NCBI GenBank assembly: GCA_901538445.1
Contig: LR594585.1
Location: 2,121,918-2,185,917, forward strand
Length of the DNA: 64,000 nucleotides
DNA from: Gemmataceae bacterium
Lineage (GTDB): Bacteria; Planctomycetota; Planctomycetia; Gemmatales; Gemmataceae
Direction of reading: 5' to 3'
Positions 27,096 to 35,708 of the stretch are shown in pieces (the stretch's first letter is position 1; each line of letters starts with the position of its first letter). Below the pieces are notes generated by a model that was given only the letters and a program-made list of their open reading frames with translations, did not search any database and had not been told where the DNA came from. Position numbers and translations under genes: made by a program.

Positions 27096-28544
27096 ATGAT
27101 CTCGCCCGCGCCGGGCGCCGCGCCCGCGGCCGCCCCCGACGAGCCCCCGCCCCCCGAGACCCCGCTGCCCCGGACCCCCTTTCAGTGGCGGCTCGGGATC
27201 GCCGGCGGGGTGCTCGCGGTCGGCACCGTGGCGTACATGCTCCACGAACCACTCGGCTACCGGTTCCAGGCGGCGTGCGGCATCGTGTGCTTCCTCGGCG
27301 TCGCGGCGCTGTTCTCGAACAGCCTCCAGTCGGTGAGCCGCAAGACACTCCTGTGGGGCATCGCGCTCCAGTTCGCGCTGGCCGCGGCCGTGATCTACTC
27401 GCCGCAGGTGCGTGGCGTGTTCGAGGTGGTCGGCGACGCCATCAAGGCGCTCATCACCGCGTCCGACAAGGGGGCCGACTTCGTGTTCGGGCCTCTGGCG
27501 AAATCAGTCTCCCCGCCGTCCACGGCCGTGGGGGCCGCGGGCGGCGGGCCGATGATGGCGGCCGAACTGGAACGAAATCCGCCCCAGCCGTTCATCTTCG
27601 CGTTCCGTGCGCTGCCGCCGATCATCTTCGTGTCGTCGTTCTTCAGCGTGCTGTACTACCTCGGGGTGCTCCAGTTCTTCGTGCGGATCATGGCGCGGGC
27701 GATGCAGTACATGATGGGCACGAGCGGGGCCGAGACGCTGTCGGTGTCGGCGAACGTGTTCATGGGCCAGACGGAAGCGCCGCTCATCGTGAAGCCGTTC
27801 GTGCCGAGGATGACGCGGTCCGAGTTGCTCGCGCTGATGGCCAGCGGCATGGCGCACATCTCGGGCGGAATGATGGCCGTGTACATCAGCTACGGGGCCG
27901 ACCCGGTCGCCATCCTCTCGACGTGCGTGATGGCGTGCCCGTGCGCACTGTACCTCACCAAGCTCGTGTACCCCGAGGCGGGCAAGCCCGCCACCGCGGG
28001 CGAGACGCCGATCACCGTCGAGACGCCGTATGTGAACGCGGTGGACGCGGCCGCCGCGGGGGTGAAGGACGGGCTCCTGCTCGCGATGAACGTGGCCGCG
28101 ATGCTCATCGCGTTCATCGCGTTCATCGCCCTGTTCGACATCATCCTCGGCGGCTTCTTCACCGGACTGACGCTCCAAAAGATCTTCGCGGTGCTGTTCT
28201 CGCCGGTCGCGTTCCTGCTCGGCGTGGACCCGTCGGAGTGCGACAAGGTCGGCGCGCTGCTCGGCATCAAGCTCGCCGCGAACGAGCACGTCGCGTACCT
28301 CACGCTCGGCGGCAAGTTGCCGGGCTCGCACGAGTTCACCGAACTGTCGCAGCGGTCGAAGCTGCTGGCGGTGTACGCGCTGACGGGGTTCGCGAACTTC
28401 GCGTCGGTGGGCATCCAGCTCGGCGGCATCGGCGCGATCGCCCCGGGCCGCCGGGCCGACCTCGCACGCCTCGGCATGAAGGCGCTGTTCGTCGGGTTCC
28501 TGGCGACGCTCATCAACGCCGCCGTCGCGGGGCTGCTGATGTAG
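27096..28544 (+). CDS. Concentrative nucleoside transporter (CNT/NupC family)
   Basis: 482-residue inner-membrane protein taking up nucleosides with protons or sodium. It has a Pro-rich cytoplasmic N-terminus, then about nine or ten hydrophobic segments. Family motifs seen are the GQTEAP motif (VFMGQTEAPLIVKPFV), MASGMAHISGGMMAVYI, the NEHVAYL region and the closing GFANFASVGIQLGGIGAIAP. A hydrophilic loop between about 270 and 320 is a little longer than usual. The ATG at 27096 has AGGA upstream. It is convergent with the S9 peptidase gene. Confidence 0.95.
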   Translation: MISPAPGAAPAAAPDEPPPPETPLPRTPFQWRLGIAGGVLAVGTVAYMLHEPLGYRFQAACGIVCFLGVAALFSNSLQSVSRKTLLWGIALQFALAAAVIYSPQVRGVFEVVGDAIKALITASDKGADFVFGPLAKSVSPPSTAVGAAGGGPMMAAELERNPPQPFIFAFRALPPIIFVSSFFSVLYYLGVLQFFVRIMARAMQYMMGTSGAETLSVSANVFMGQTEAPLIVKPFVPRMTRSELLALMASGMAHISGGMMAVYISYGADPVAILSTCVMACPCALYLTKLVYPEAGKPATAGETPITVETPYVNAVDAAAAGVKDGLLLAMNVAAMLIAFIAFIALFDIILGGFFTGLTLQKIFAVLFSPVAFLLGVDPSECDKVGALLGIKLAANEHVAYLTLGGKLPGSHEFTELSQRSKLLAVYALTGFANFASVGIQLGGIGAIAPGRRADLARLGMKALFVGFLATLINAAVAGLLM

Positions 28545-28550
28545 CGGATA

Positions 28551-28636
28551 GTGGGCAGTGGGGAGTGGGCAGTGGGCAGTGAAGAAACCGCGTGTCTTTC
28601 AGGTTTCACTGCCCACTGCCCACTCCCCACTGCCCA
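28551..28636. repeat. Heptad-repeat hairpin, GTGGGCA type
   Basis: Arms of about 32 bp built of 7-nt units (GTGGGCA, GTGGGGA, GTGGGCA, GTGGGCA) pair almost perfectly around a short loop. It lies between convergent genes and touches the stop codon of the S9 peptidase (28637-28639). Same class as 42565-42652 and 62239-62330. Confidence 0.9.
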
Positions 28637-30664
28637 TTACCGTAAGTGCTTCTCGAACCACGCGAGGTCCCACTCCATCTTGGCGACGCGGTTGCTGAGC
28701 TTCGTGAGGCCGTGCGGTTCGCCGGGGTAGACCAGCAGTTCCGTCGGCACCTTCACGTACTCCTTCAGCGCCCGGTGGAGCATGCGGCTGTGCCCCGGCG
28801 GGCACCGCTCATCGCCGCCGCCGACGTGGATCAGCGTCGGGGTCTTGACGTTGCCGAGGCCGTAGGTGGGGGAGGTCGCCTTGTAGACGTCGGGCGTCTC
28901 CCACGGGAGCCCCTTCTTGAACACCCGCGGGTACGCCGGCTCGTCGTTGAACCCCCACTCGGCGACCGTGTCCACGATGCCGGCCCCGCTGCTCGCGGCG
29001 CGGATCTTGACGGGCGGGTCCTTGAGCGTGATCAGACAGTTCGTGAGGTAGCCGCCGTTGCTCCAGCCCATCACGGCGATGCGGTCCGGGTCGGCGATGC
29101 CCTCCTTGATGAGGTGCTGGATGCCCGCGAGGATGTCCTTCACCTCAATGTCGTTTTCCTTGCCGATGAGGTCGGTGACGAACTTGTCGCCGTAGCCGGT
29201 CGAGCCGCGATAGTTCGGACACAGCACGGCATACCCCTTCGCGGCGAAGTACATTCGGCCGTTGTGCGGATCGAACCGGAGGTCGTTGTAGCTCGCGGTG
29301 GTCGGCCCGCCGTGGATCGCGACGACCAGCGGCAGCGGCTTGTCGCCCTTCTTCCACCCGTAGGGAAGTTCCAGCGGCCCGCCGACGTTCGTGCCGTCCG
29401 GGGCCTTCCAGGTAACGTGCTCGACCGTCGGAAACTTCCAGGTCGCGGTATGCGGGTTGGGATCGACGAGCGTAACCACTTCGTCGGGCTCTTTCTTACG
29501 GGGCGTCGTTGCGACGAGCGTCGCCATGCGAGTCGGCGTACCTTGCACGCGAATGATGCCGGTGTGGGGCCGGACCATCGGGAACCACAACGAGTAGTTC
29601 ACCGCACTCTGCTCGAATGCGATGTCTCGCGCTTCGTCCGACGCGAGGTTCGCGGACGCGAATGGGACGTCTCCGTGGCTGTCGCCCAGGAACGCAACGG
29701 ACTGATTCGTCATCCACTGGAGAGGCGAACCGTAACCGCGAACGTGCTTCCCCTGACGATTAAGAAGCTTCACTTTCCACGTTGAACCGTCGAGTTCTCC
29801 CGACACAATCTCAGTCGGGTAGGCGTCGAACACGGCGCAGAAGGCGAAACGGGTGCCGTCGGGGTTCCACGCGAGGTGTTCGAGCCACGCGTACGGCGAC
29901 GCGGCCTTCGCGCGGTACACGTCCGTCGGCGGCGTCACCACCTTGCCGGCTTCCCAGACGTCCACGCGCGACTCGCCCTCGGACTTCAGCACCGTGTCGT
30001 CGATCGCGGTAACCATCGCGATCCGCTGGCCGTCGCGCGTCACGGCGAACTCGCGGACGTAGCGCTTCTCGGCGATCAACTTCTCGGGCTTGCCGTCTTT
30101 CTCGATGCGGAAGATCTCGCTCACCGTACGCTTGCCGCTGCCGTACTCGGGCTTGTCGAACTTCTTGCGGAGCGCCGAGAAGTCGTCCTCGTCGGTGGCG
30201 GTCGCGTCGATCGAGTAGAACACGGCGTCGGCCTTCGGGGCGTAGTCGTAACCGGTGATGCCCGCCTCGACGCTCGTGATCGCTTTGGGGTCGCCGCCAG
30301 CGGCCGGCACCTTCCACACCTGCGGCTTCGGCTTGTCGCCGCGGTTCGCGAGCACGTAGATCGACGTGCCGTCGCCGCTCCACTTCGGTTGGCGGTCGTT
30401 GGCGCGGTCCTTGGTGAGTTGCGTCGGCTTGCCTCTGCCGTCGGTGTCCACGACCCACAGGTCGGTGCGGCGGTTGTCGGCCTTCTTGTCCCAGGTGGCG
30501 AGGCAGTACGCGACCCGCTTGCCGTCCGGCGACACGGCGATCTCGGTGATGGTGTTCACGCTGGCGTAGTCGTCGGGCGTGATGTCGTGGGTGCGCTCGG
30601 GCGGCGCGGCCCGGCCGACCGCCGCGAGGGTGACGAGCAGGAACAGGGCGGACGCGCGGCGCAT
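28637..30664 (-). CDS. S9 family prolyl-oligopeptidase-like peptidase
   Basis: 675-residue exported serine peptidase. A signal peptide (RASALFLLVTLAAVGRAA) is followed by a beta-propeller with WD-like repeats (IAVSPDGKRVAYCLATWD, PKWSGDGTSIYVLANR) and a C-terminal alpha/beta-hydrolase domain. The catalytic triad is visible: Ser535 in GWSNGG, Asp618 in GGGDERCP and His651 in GEPHGL. It would cleave short peptides in the periplasm. The ATG at 30664 has GGAGG upstream. Its stop codon lies at the edge of a palindromic hairpin. Confidence 0.93.
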   Translation of the reverse strand: MRRASALFLLVTLAAVGRAAPPERTHDITPDDYASVNTITEIAVSPDGKRVAYCLATWDKKADNRRTDLWVVDTDGRGKPTQLTKDRANDRQPKWSGDGTSIYVLANRGDKPKPQVWKVPAAGGDPKAITSVEAGITGYDYAPKADAVFYSIDATATDEDDFSALRKKFDKPEYGSGKRTVSEIFRIEKDGKPEKLIAEKRYVREFAVTRDGQRIAMVTAIDDTVLKSEGESRVDVWEAGKVVTPPTDVYRAKAASPYAWLEHLAWNPDGTRFAFCAVFDAYPTEIVSGELDGSTWKVKLLNRQGKHVRGYGSPLQWMTNQSVAFLGDSHGDVPFASANLASDEARDIAFEQSAVNYSLWFPMVRPHTGIIRVQGTPTRMATLVATTPRKKEPDEVVTLVDPNPHTATWKFPTVEHVTWKAPDGTNVGGPLELPYGWKKGDKPLPLVVAIHGGPTTASYNDLRFDPHNGRMYFAAKGYAVLCPNYRGSTGYGDKFVTDLIGKENDIEVKDILAGIQHLIKEGIADPDRIAVMGWSNGGYLTNCLITLKDPPVKIRAASSGAGIVDTVAEWGFNDEPAYPRVFKKGLPWETPDVYKATSPTYGLGNVKTPTLIHVGGGDERCPPGHSRMLHRALKEYVKVPTELLVYPGEPHGLTKLSNRVAKMEWDLAWFEKHLR

Positions 30665-30781
30665 GCGGACCTCCGTGAGGCTTGGCGAGCGGGGGACGTG
30701 AGTCCCCCGGTTGGCACTTCGATCACTTTACCGGGGGGCTGACGCCGCGCCGCTCACCAAAATTCGATGTCCCGGTGACCT

Positions 30782-30844
30782 GGCGAACCCTGAGCGCCAG
30801 CGAGGGGGTGAGGCGTACCCCCTCGCTGGCGCTCAGGGTTCGCC
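30782..30844. repeat. Perfect 28-bp-arm palindrome GGCGAACCCTGAGCG
   Basis: GGCGAACCCTGAGCGCCAGC at one end and GCTGGCGCTCAGGGTTCGCC at the other pair perfectly, as do the inner GAGGGGGT/ACCCCCTC, around a 7-nt loop. It lies between the divergent S9 peptidase and TIGR03009-like genes, in a roughly 300-bp gap in which I see only a shorter dyad (GGGGGACGTGAGTCCCCC) besides. Confidence 0.85.
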
Positions 30845-30968
30845 CAAATTCACCGCGCCGCGCGACCGGTCTTTTTCGTTTCGCGGGGGCGGGCTATAAG
30901 GGCGCAATTGTTGGGCAGCGCTCCGTTCGGTGAGCGGCCCGGACCCGCCTCCCACAGGAGCCATCACC

Positions 30969-31835
30969 GTGCGACCCCGTGGCTTCGCTCTCGTCGTCCT
31001 GCTCGCCGGCGTCACGGCCGTCACCGCCCAGCAGCCGGTGCCCCCGGTCCCGCCCGGCGCGCCGGTCCAGCCCCCGGTGCCGCCCGCCGCGCCGCCGGTG
31101 GATGCCAAGCTCGACGCCCACCTGAACGGGTGGCAGAAGAACATGGGCGACCTCGTCAACTTCCGGTTCAACCTGGAGCTGACGCGGACCGACGCGGTGT
31201 TCAAGGCGGACCGGAAGTACTCGGGCGTCGTGCTGTGCATGAAGCCGAACTTCGCGGTGCTCCGGCTCGACAACGACGCGGACAAGAAGAAAGAGGACTA
31301 CGAGGCGTTCATCTGCGACGGCAAGTCGGTGTTCGAGTACAACGGGCTCGCCAAGACGATCACCGAGTGGAAGCTCCCGGCCCCCGCGCCCGGCGGGAAC
31401 GCCAACGGCAACGGCACCGACAACATCATGCTCGACTTCCTCAAGGGCATGAACGCCAACGCCGCCAAGGCCCGGTTCGAGCTGACGCTGTTCAAGGAGG
31501 ACGCGAACTACGTGTACCTCGACGTGAAGCCGCTCCAGCCCAAGGACAAGCAGGAGTTCACGCAGCTCCGCATGGCGCTGTACGGGCCGAACACGAAGTG
31601 GCCGTACCTGCCGGCGCAGGTGTACCTGTCGAAGCCCAACGGCGACACCGAGCAGTGGAAGCTGAAGGAGCCGCAGACGAACATCCCGGGCCTCGGGCCG
31701 CAGCACTTCGCGGCGCAGCCGATCGCCGGGTGGAAGCAGCAGGAGGGCGGGAAGGCCCCGCAGCCGCAGCCGAAGAACCTCGGCCAGCCGCAGCTCCCGC
31801 CGGGAAAGGACAACGGCCTCGTGCGGCCGAAGTGA
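30969..31835 (+). CDS. Exported planctomycete protein, TIGR03009-like
   Basis: 288-residue protein with a signal peptide (GFALVVLLAGVTAVTA), a Pro-rich linker, and a conserved domain with HLNGWQKNMGDLVNF near residue 52, then VFKADRKYSGVVLCMKPNF, then FICDGKSVFEYNGLAKTIT. This pattern is that of the planctomycete domain family TIGR03009 and resembles outer-membrane lipoprotein carriers such as LolA in layout; a lipid- or hydrophobic-ligand-binding role is inference. The start is the GTG at 30969 with AGGAG 8 nt upstream. Confidence 0.85.
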   Translation: MRPRGFALVVLLAGVTAVTAQQPVPPVPPGAPVQPPVPPAAPPVDAKLDAHLNGWQKNMGDLVNFRFNLELTRTDAVFKADRKYSGVVLCMKPNFAVLRLDNDADKKKEDYEAFICDGKSVFEYNGLAKTITEWKLPAPAPGGNANGNGTDNIMLDFLKGMNANAAKARFELTLFKEDANYVYLDVKPLQPKDKQEFTQLRMALYGPNTKWPYLPAQVYLSKPNGDTEQWKLKEPQTNIPGLGPQHFAAQPIAGWKQQEGGKAPQPQPKNLGQPQLPPGKDNGLVRPK

Positions 31836-31869
31836 CGGTCGCTGTGCAGAATTGCGGCCGTTGCGTCTT

Positions 31870-31933
31870 GGCGAGCCGTGTGCGTCAACACACGGGTGAA
31901 GCTCAACCCGTGTGTTGACACACACGGCTCGCC
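31870..31933. repeat. 64-bp palindrome, copy 2 of family GGCGAGCCGTGTG
   Basis: Same length and outer arms as 3828-3891, with a different centre (GGGTGAAGCTCAACCC). It lies 34 bp downstream of the TIGR03009-like gene. Confidence 0.85.
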
Positions 31934-32001
31934 AGGGAGCTAACTACTGGAGTGCGTCCCGTTCTGCGGAATTGTCGCAACCACTCCTGTGTACCGACCA
32001 C

Positions 32002-32019
32002 GCCCCGCACCCGCGGGGC
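32002..32019 (+). terminator. GC hairpin with T-rich tail
   Basis: GCCCCGC pairs with GCGGGGC around ACCC, followed by TCTTTGCGTTTCT. This looks like an intrinsic terminator on the plus strand, downstream of the TIGR03009-like gene and its palindrome. Confidence 0.55.
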
Positions 32020-32125
32020 TCTTTGCGTTTCTCATCCCCCTTTCACCGCCCGAACGTAACGATGTTGGCAGGTGGCCGCTCACTCGCGCGGCCGCGGTCG
32101 CTCGCTTCATCTCGGGGGGGTTCCC

Positions 32126-32833
32126 ATGCGTGGATTGCGTTTCGCGGTTGCCGGCCTGCTCGTGGTCGGGATGGTCGGTCTGGCCCAGGCCCAGTTCCGG
32201 CCGGGCGGCGGCGGCGGCGGGGTCACGTTCCTGGTCAGCAACAAGGCCGTCCAGGAGGACCTGAAGCTGTCCGAGGACCAGGTCGCGAAGCTCAAGGAGT
32301 GGGGCACCGAGTTCCGCAAGAAGTCGGCCGAGATCATGAAGGACAAGGGCGTCGAGTTCGGCAAGGGCGGGTTCGGGAAGATCGAGCCCGAGATGCGCGA
32401 GAAGATCGACGCGGCCAACGCCGAGATCAACAAGGTGGCCTACACTCAACTGGCCGACGTGCTGAAGAAGGAGCAGGTCGAGCGGCTCAAGCAGATCCAG
32501 CGGCAGCAGATGGGGGCCAGCGCCTTCACGAACGCCGAGGTCGCCGACGCGCTCAAGCTGACGGCCGCCCAGAAGGACTCGGTCAAGGCGGTCATGGGCG
32601 ACCTCCAGAAGGACACGAAGGAGATCATGGGCACCGTCGGCGGCGGCGGGAAGGGCAAGTTCGACTTCGAGAAGGCGCAGGAGAACCAGAAGAAGGTCCA
32701 GAAGCTCCAGAAGGAGTACGTGGGCAAGCTCGAGGACCTGCTCGACGACAAGCAGAAGGTGGCGTGGAAGGAGATGAAGGGCGCGGAGTTCGACCTCACC
32801 AAGCTCCAGTTCCAGCCCCGCAAGAAGGACTGA
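32126..32833 (+). CDS. Exported helical protein, LTXXQ/Spy-like
   Basis: 235-residue protein with a signal peptide (GLRFAVAGLLVVGMVGLAQA), a Gly-run, and then a charged, all-helical region with repeats of the form LKLSEDQVAKLKEWGTEF and LKLTAAQKDSVKAVMGDLQK. These match the planctomycete proteins distantly related to the periplasmic Spy/CpxP chaperones. The ATG at 32126 opens on the signal peptide. It is convergent with a dehydrogenase gene; a perfect 39-bp hairpin separates the two. Confidence 0.75.
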   Translation: MRGLRFAVAGLLVVGMVGLAQAQFRPGGGGGGVTFLVSNKAVQEDLKLSEDQVAKLKEWGTEFRKKSAEIMKDKGVEFGKGGFGKIEPEMREKIDAANAEINKVAYTQLADVLKKEQVERLKQIQRQQMGASAFTNAEVADALKLTAAQKDSVKAVMGDLQKDTKEIMGTVGGGGKGKFDFEKAQENQKKVQKLQKEYVGKLEDLLDDKQKVAWKEMKGAEFDLTKLQFQPRKKD

Positions 32834-32849
32834 CCGCCCCTTGGGGGCG

Positions 32850-32934
32850 AATGAAAAAGGTAAAAAGTAAAAGGCAAAAGCGAAAGACGATGGTTGTCTT
32901 TCGCTTTTGCCTTTTACTTTTTACCTTTTTCATT
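32850..32934. repeat. Perfect 39-bp heptad hairpin, AAAAGGT type
   Basis: AATGAAAAAGGTAAAAAGTA at the left starts a 39-nt arm that pairs without mismatch with its partner around a 7-nt loop (GATGGTT). The units are AAAAGGT, AAAAAGT, AAAAGGC, AAAAGCG. It is very AT-rich in a GC-rich genome. It lies between convergent genes. Related elements: 48090-48182 and 49121-49210. Confidence 0.92.
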
Positions 32935-32953
32935 CCGAACTGCCGCCCCAGGG

Positions 32954-33988
32954 TCACACCCACTTCATCAGCACGCCCAGGTAGTTGTCCTTGTCCTTGA
33001 GCAGCCCCTCGTAGGCGTCGCCGAGTTGCTCGGGGGCGATGGTGTGCGTCACCAGCCCCGCGAGGCTCAGTCGCCCGTTCGCGAGCTGCCGCAGCAGCCA
33101 CGTCTGCGCCTTGTTGACGTCCCACGCGCCGGCGAGCCGCGTGTGCGCCGCCTCGAACAACATGTTCCCGTGCGCGCCGGACACCTCGATGTACCGGCGG
33201 TGCAGGTCGTCGTAGAAGTTCACGTCCTTCGCGATCCCCCGCGGGCTCCCGACCACGATCACCTGCCCCGCGTCGCACGCCAGGCTCATCGCCGTCGGGA
33301 TCGCCGCCGGCACGCCGGTCGCGTCGGCGACCACTTCCGCACCCTTCGCGTTGAGGTACGCGGCGAGTTGCTGCTTCACGTCGCCGGCGGTCGGGTCGAT
33401 GACGTGGTCGGCCCCGGCGGCCAGCGCCGCGTCGCGTCTCATTTTTACGGCGTCGATCCCGACCACCGGCGACATCCCCGCCGCCATCATGCACCGCAGC
33501 GAGAACTGGCCGATGATGCCGAGGCCGAGCACGGCCCCGCTGCGGCCGAGCGTCAGCCCGGCCCGCACCGACGCGCCCATGCCGTACCGCGAGATGCACG
33601 CGACCGCGGCCTTATCGAAGGTGAGCGCGTCGGGCATCTTCCACACGCGGCACCGCTCGTGCCCGACCGTGAGCAACTCGGCCGAGGCGTGGTTCCCGGG
33701 GTAGCTGACGCGGTCGCCCTCCCGGAACCCGCCGGGGAACTCCTTGCCGACCTTCAGCACCCGGCCCGCGGCGGAGTACCCGGACCGGAACGGGAACTTC
33801 CAGTCCGGCAGGTTCGGGTCCTTGAGCCACTGGTGGGTGCCGGTGTACACGGCCAACTCGGTGCCGGCGCTGATGGCCGAGTACTCGGCGGCGATGAGGA
33901 TCTGGTTCGGGGCCGGGTCGGCGAGGTCGACCTCGCGAACGGTGGTCTTGTACGGCTCGGTGATGACGGCCTGGCGTGCGCGGACCAT
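32954..33988 (-). CDS. Medium-chain dehydrogenase/reductase (zinc-type alcohol dehydrogenase family)
   Basis: 344-residue cytosolic oxidoreductase. The fold is that of MDR alcohol dehydrogenases, with a GroES-like N-terminus (SAISAGTELAVYTG) and a Rossmann part with the nucleotide-binding motif VLGLGIIGQFSL. The usual catalytic-zinc ligand Cys after the first strand is replaced by SAGTE, so zinc-dependent catalysis as in ADH is doubtful; the family is close to threonine- or sorbitol-dehydrogenase-like proteins. Substrate unknown. The ATG at 33988 begins the expected N-terminus. Its 3' end faces the AAAAGGT hairpin. Confidence 0.85.
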   Translation of the reverse strand: MVRARQAVITEPYKTTVREVDLADPAPNQILIAAEYSAISAGTELAVYTGTHQWLKDPNLPDWKFPFRSGYSAAGRVLKVGKEFPGGFREGDRVSYPGNHASAELLTVGHERCRVWKMPDALTFDKAAVACISRYGMGASVRAGLTLGRSGAVLGLGIIGQFSLRCMMAAGMSPVVGIDAVKMRRDAALAAGADHVIDPTAGDVKQQLAAYLNAKGAEVVADATGVPAAIPTAMSLACDAGQVIVVGSPRGIAKDVNFYDDLHRRYIEVSGAHGNMLFEAAHTRLAGAWDVNKAQTWLLRQLANGRLSLAGLVTHTIAPEQLGDAYEGLLKDKDNYLGVLMKWV

Positions 33989-34061
33989 TGAGACCTCGGC
34001 GGGGAGTCGGCGGGGGAGTGCGATGTGCGAATTGTAGATGCGGGGGAGGTGAAGAGTAGTC

Positions 34062-34129
34062 GCGAGCGGCGCGGCGCCAGCCCGCCGGTGCTCTTCCAGC
34101 CACCGGCGGGCTGGCGCCGCGCCGCTCGC
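34062..34129. repeat. Perfect 29-bp-arm palindrome GCGAGCGGCGCGGCGCC
   Basis: GCGAGCGGCGCGGCGCCAGC and GCTGGCGCCGCGCCGCTCGC form the outer parts of 29-bp arms around CTCTTCCAGC. It lies between the BBP7 stop codon and the start of the dehydrogenase gene, both on the minus strand. Confidence 0.85.
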
Positions 34130-34133
34130 CGGA

Positions 34134-35426
34134 TTAATACCGGAACTCGGCCCCGCAACTGAGCATGTGGGCGAAGAAGTGCGTCATCTCGCCCGTGAGG
34201 CCCGGGCTCAGCGCCACCTGGTCCTGCGCCCGGCGGACGTTGTTCCAGTACAGCGCCGTGTACCCGACCGTGAGCCGCGCGTGCTCGGTGACGCGGTAGC
34301 CGACCCGCACCCCGCCCTCGGCCACGGACCCGAGGTAGGTCATCGGGTCGCGGGTGGTCGTGTTCACGACCGGTGTGGCCGGGATGCCGGTGGCCGCGAA
34401 CACGACGTTGCGGTCGAAGTCGAGGGCGCTGGTGTTCACGCCCAACGAGTAGGCCGCGAGCCCCTCGACGAGCCACCGCTTCCCGCCGGCCGTGGCCAGC
34501 AGGCCGACGTTCCCGCCGTAGAACTCGTTCCGGGTCCGCACGCTCTGCGCGGCGGACGCGGTCAGCGAGAACGGCGGCGGCACCGCGCCCGCGGCCGTGA
34601 AGGCGTACCCCAGCTCGTCGCGGAGGTAGAGCTGGCGGTACCCGGCCAGCGCGTCGACCCGCCAGTGCCGGCCCTGCCGCGTCCGGAGCCGCACGTTCAG
34701 GTCGCCGCCCGCGAACATCGTCTGGGTCGTGGCCGAGACGGTCCCGGTCGTGAACCCGGGGAACCCGACGTAGGCCGGCACCTGGAGCACCAGCCCGCCG
34801 AGCCCCACGAACTGCGGCACGTTCAGCACGTTGGTGCCGGTCCCCGCGCCGTCGAACTGGTCGCTCGTCGAGTACAGCGAGTAGTACCGGGCGACCGCAC
34901 CGGCGTCGTGGGCCCGGTCGAACCACACCCCGCCCTCGGCCCGCAGGCCGCCCCGCCAGTCGCCGAGCATCCGCCGGCCGCCGAACAGCGGCACCGTCGC
35001 CGGCTGGCCGACCGCGGCCGGCACCCCGACCACCGGGCCGGTCGTGACGACCGGGACCACGCCCACCGACCGGGTGGTGCCGAGCAGAGCCTCGGCCCCG
35101 AACCACACGCGGGTCGCCCGCGGGTCCGGGCTCGGGCACGCCTCGGGACCGAACACGAACTCCCGGTTCTGGGCCGCGTCGCCGGCGTCGAACACGTCGG
35201 CCGGCGGGGCGGGCGTCGGGGGCTGGGTGAAGTCGGCGCGGCGGACCGCTTCGTCGCCGGGGAGCGGCCCCTGAGCCGCGGCCGGGAGGAAGGGCGTGTC
35301 GCCCCGGGGCGCGGCGAACACGCCCCCGCGGAACCGGTCGTCTTCGGGCGGAGCCTGGGCGCGGCCGGTGCCGGCCGCCGGCCCCAGAGCGGCGCACGCA
35401 ACGAGCAGCGTCTTGAACCAATCCAT
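34134..35426 (-). CDS. BBP7 family outer-membrane beta-barrel protein
   Basis: 430-residue exported protein with a signal peptide (LLVACAALGPAAGTGRA). The mature chain has the planctomycete BBP7 pattern: VWFGAEALLGTTRSVGVVPV, then RRMLGDWRGGLRAEGGVWFD, followed by many alternating amphipathic strands and a final Phe-Arg-Tyr (GAEFRY), as expected of an outer-membrane barrel. It may be a porin or surface protein. The ATG at 35426 opens on the signal peptide. Confidence 0.85.
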   Translation of the reverse strand: MDWFKTLLVACAALGPAAGTGRAQAPPEDDRFRGGVFAAPRGDTPFLPAAAQGPLPGDEAVRRADFTQPPTPAPPADVFDAGDAAQNREFVFGPEACPSPDPRATRVWFGAEALLGTTRSVGVVPVVTTGPVVGVPAAVGQPATVPLFGGRRMLGDWRGGLRAEGGVWFDRAHDAGAVARYYSLYSTSDQFDGAGTGTNVLNVPQFVGLGGLVLQVPAYVGFPGFTTGTVSATTQTMFAGGDLNVRLRTRQGRHWRVDALAGYRQLYLRDELGYAFTAAGAVPPPFSLTASAAQSVRTRNEFYGGNVGLLATAGGKRWLVEGLAAYSLGVNTSALDFDRNVVFAATGIPATPVVNTTTRDPMTYLGSVAEGGVRVGYRVTEHARLTVGYTALYWNNVRRAQDQVALSPGLTGEMTHFFAHMLSCGAEFRY

Positions 35427-35531
35427 CGACGGCTCTCGTGGGGGGGCGAACGTTCGCGCACTCTTATCGGCAGTTCCGGTGCGACCGGATTAACCGGACC
35501 CGCGAGATCCGGGCGGCCCCGTGAAGCCAGA

Positions 35532-35620
35532 CGCCTTCGGCGGCAGAGGACAGAAGCCAGAGGCCAGCCAGCAAACAGCGGGTATGCTCCTCTGTCCTCT
35601 GTCCTCTGTCGCCGGAGGCG
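35532..35620. repeat. Heptad-repeat hairpin, GAGGACA type (copy 1)
   Basis: CGCCTTCGGCGGCAGAGGAC at the left pairs with CTCTGTCGCCGGAGGCG at the right over about 32 bp with few mismatches. The core units are GAGGACA, GAAGCCA, GAGGCCA. It lies in the divergent gap between the BBP7 gene and a membrane protein gene, so it cannot be a terminator. Related to 37193-37280. Confidence 0.85.
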
Positions 35621-35708
35621 GCTGTCCTCTGGGTTGGGCTTGCACCGCACCCGCCCCTTTGCGCACCATTGCCGGCGTACCCGCCCCCGACCTCGACCCC
35701 GGTGCCCT

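Noticed and set aside
28551-28636. Ordinary bidirectional terminator
   Set aside because: Position would fit, but the same element class also occurs in divergent gaps, before start codons and inside a gene, and it lacks T-runs.
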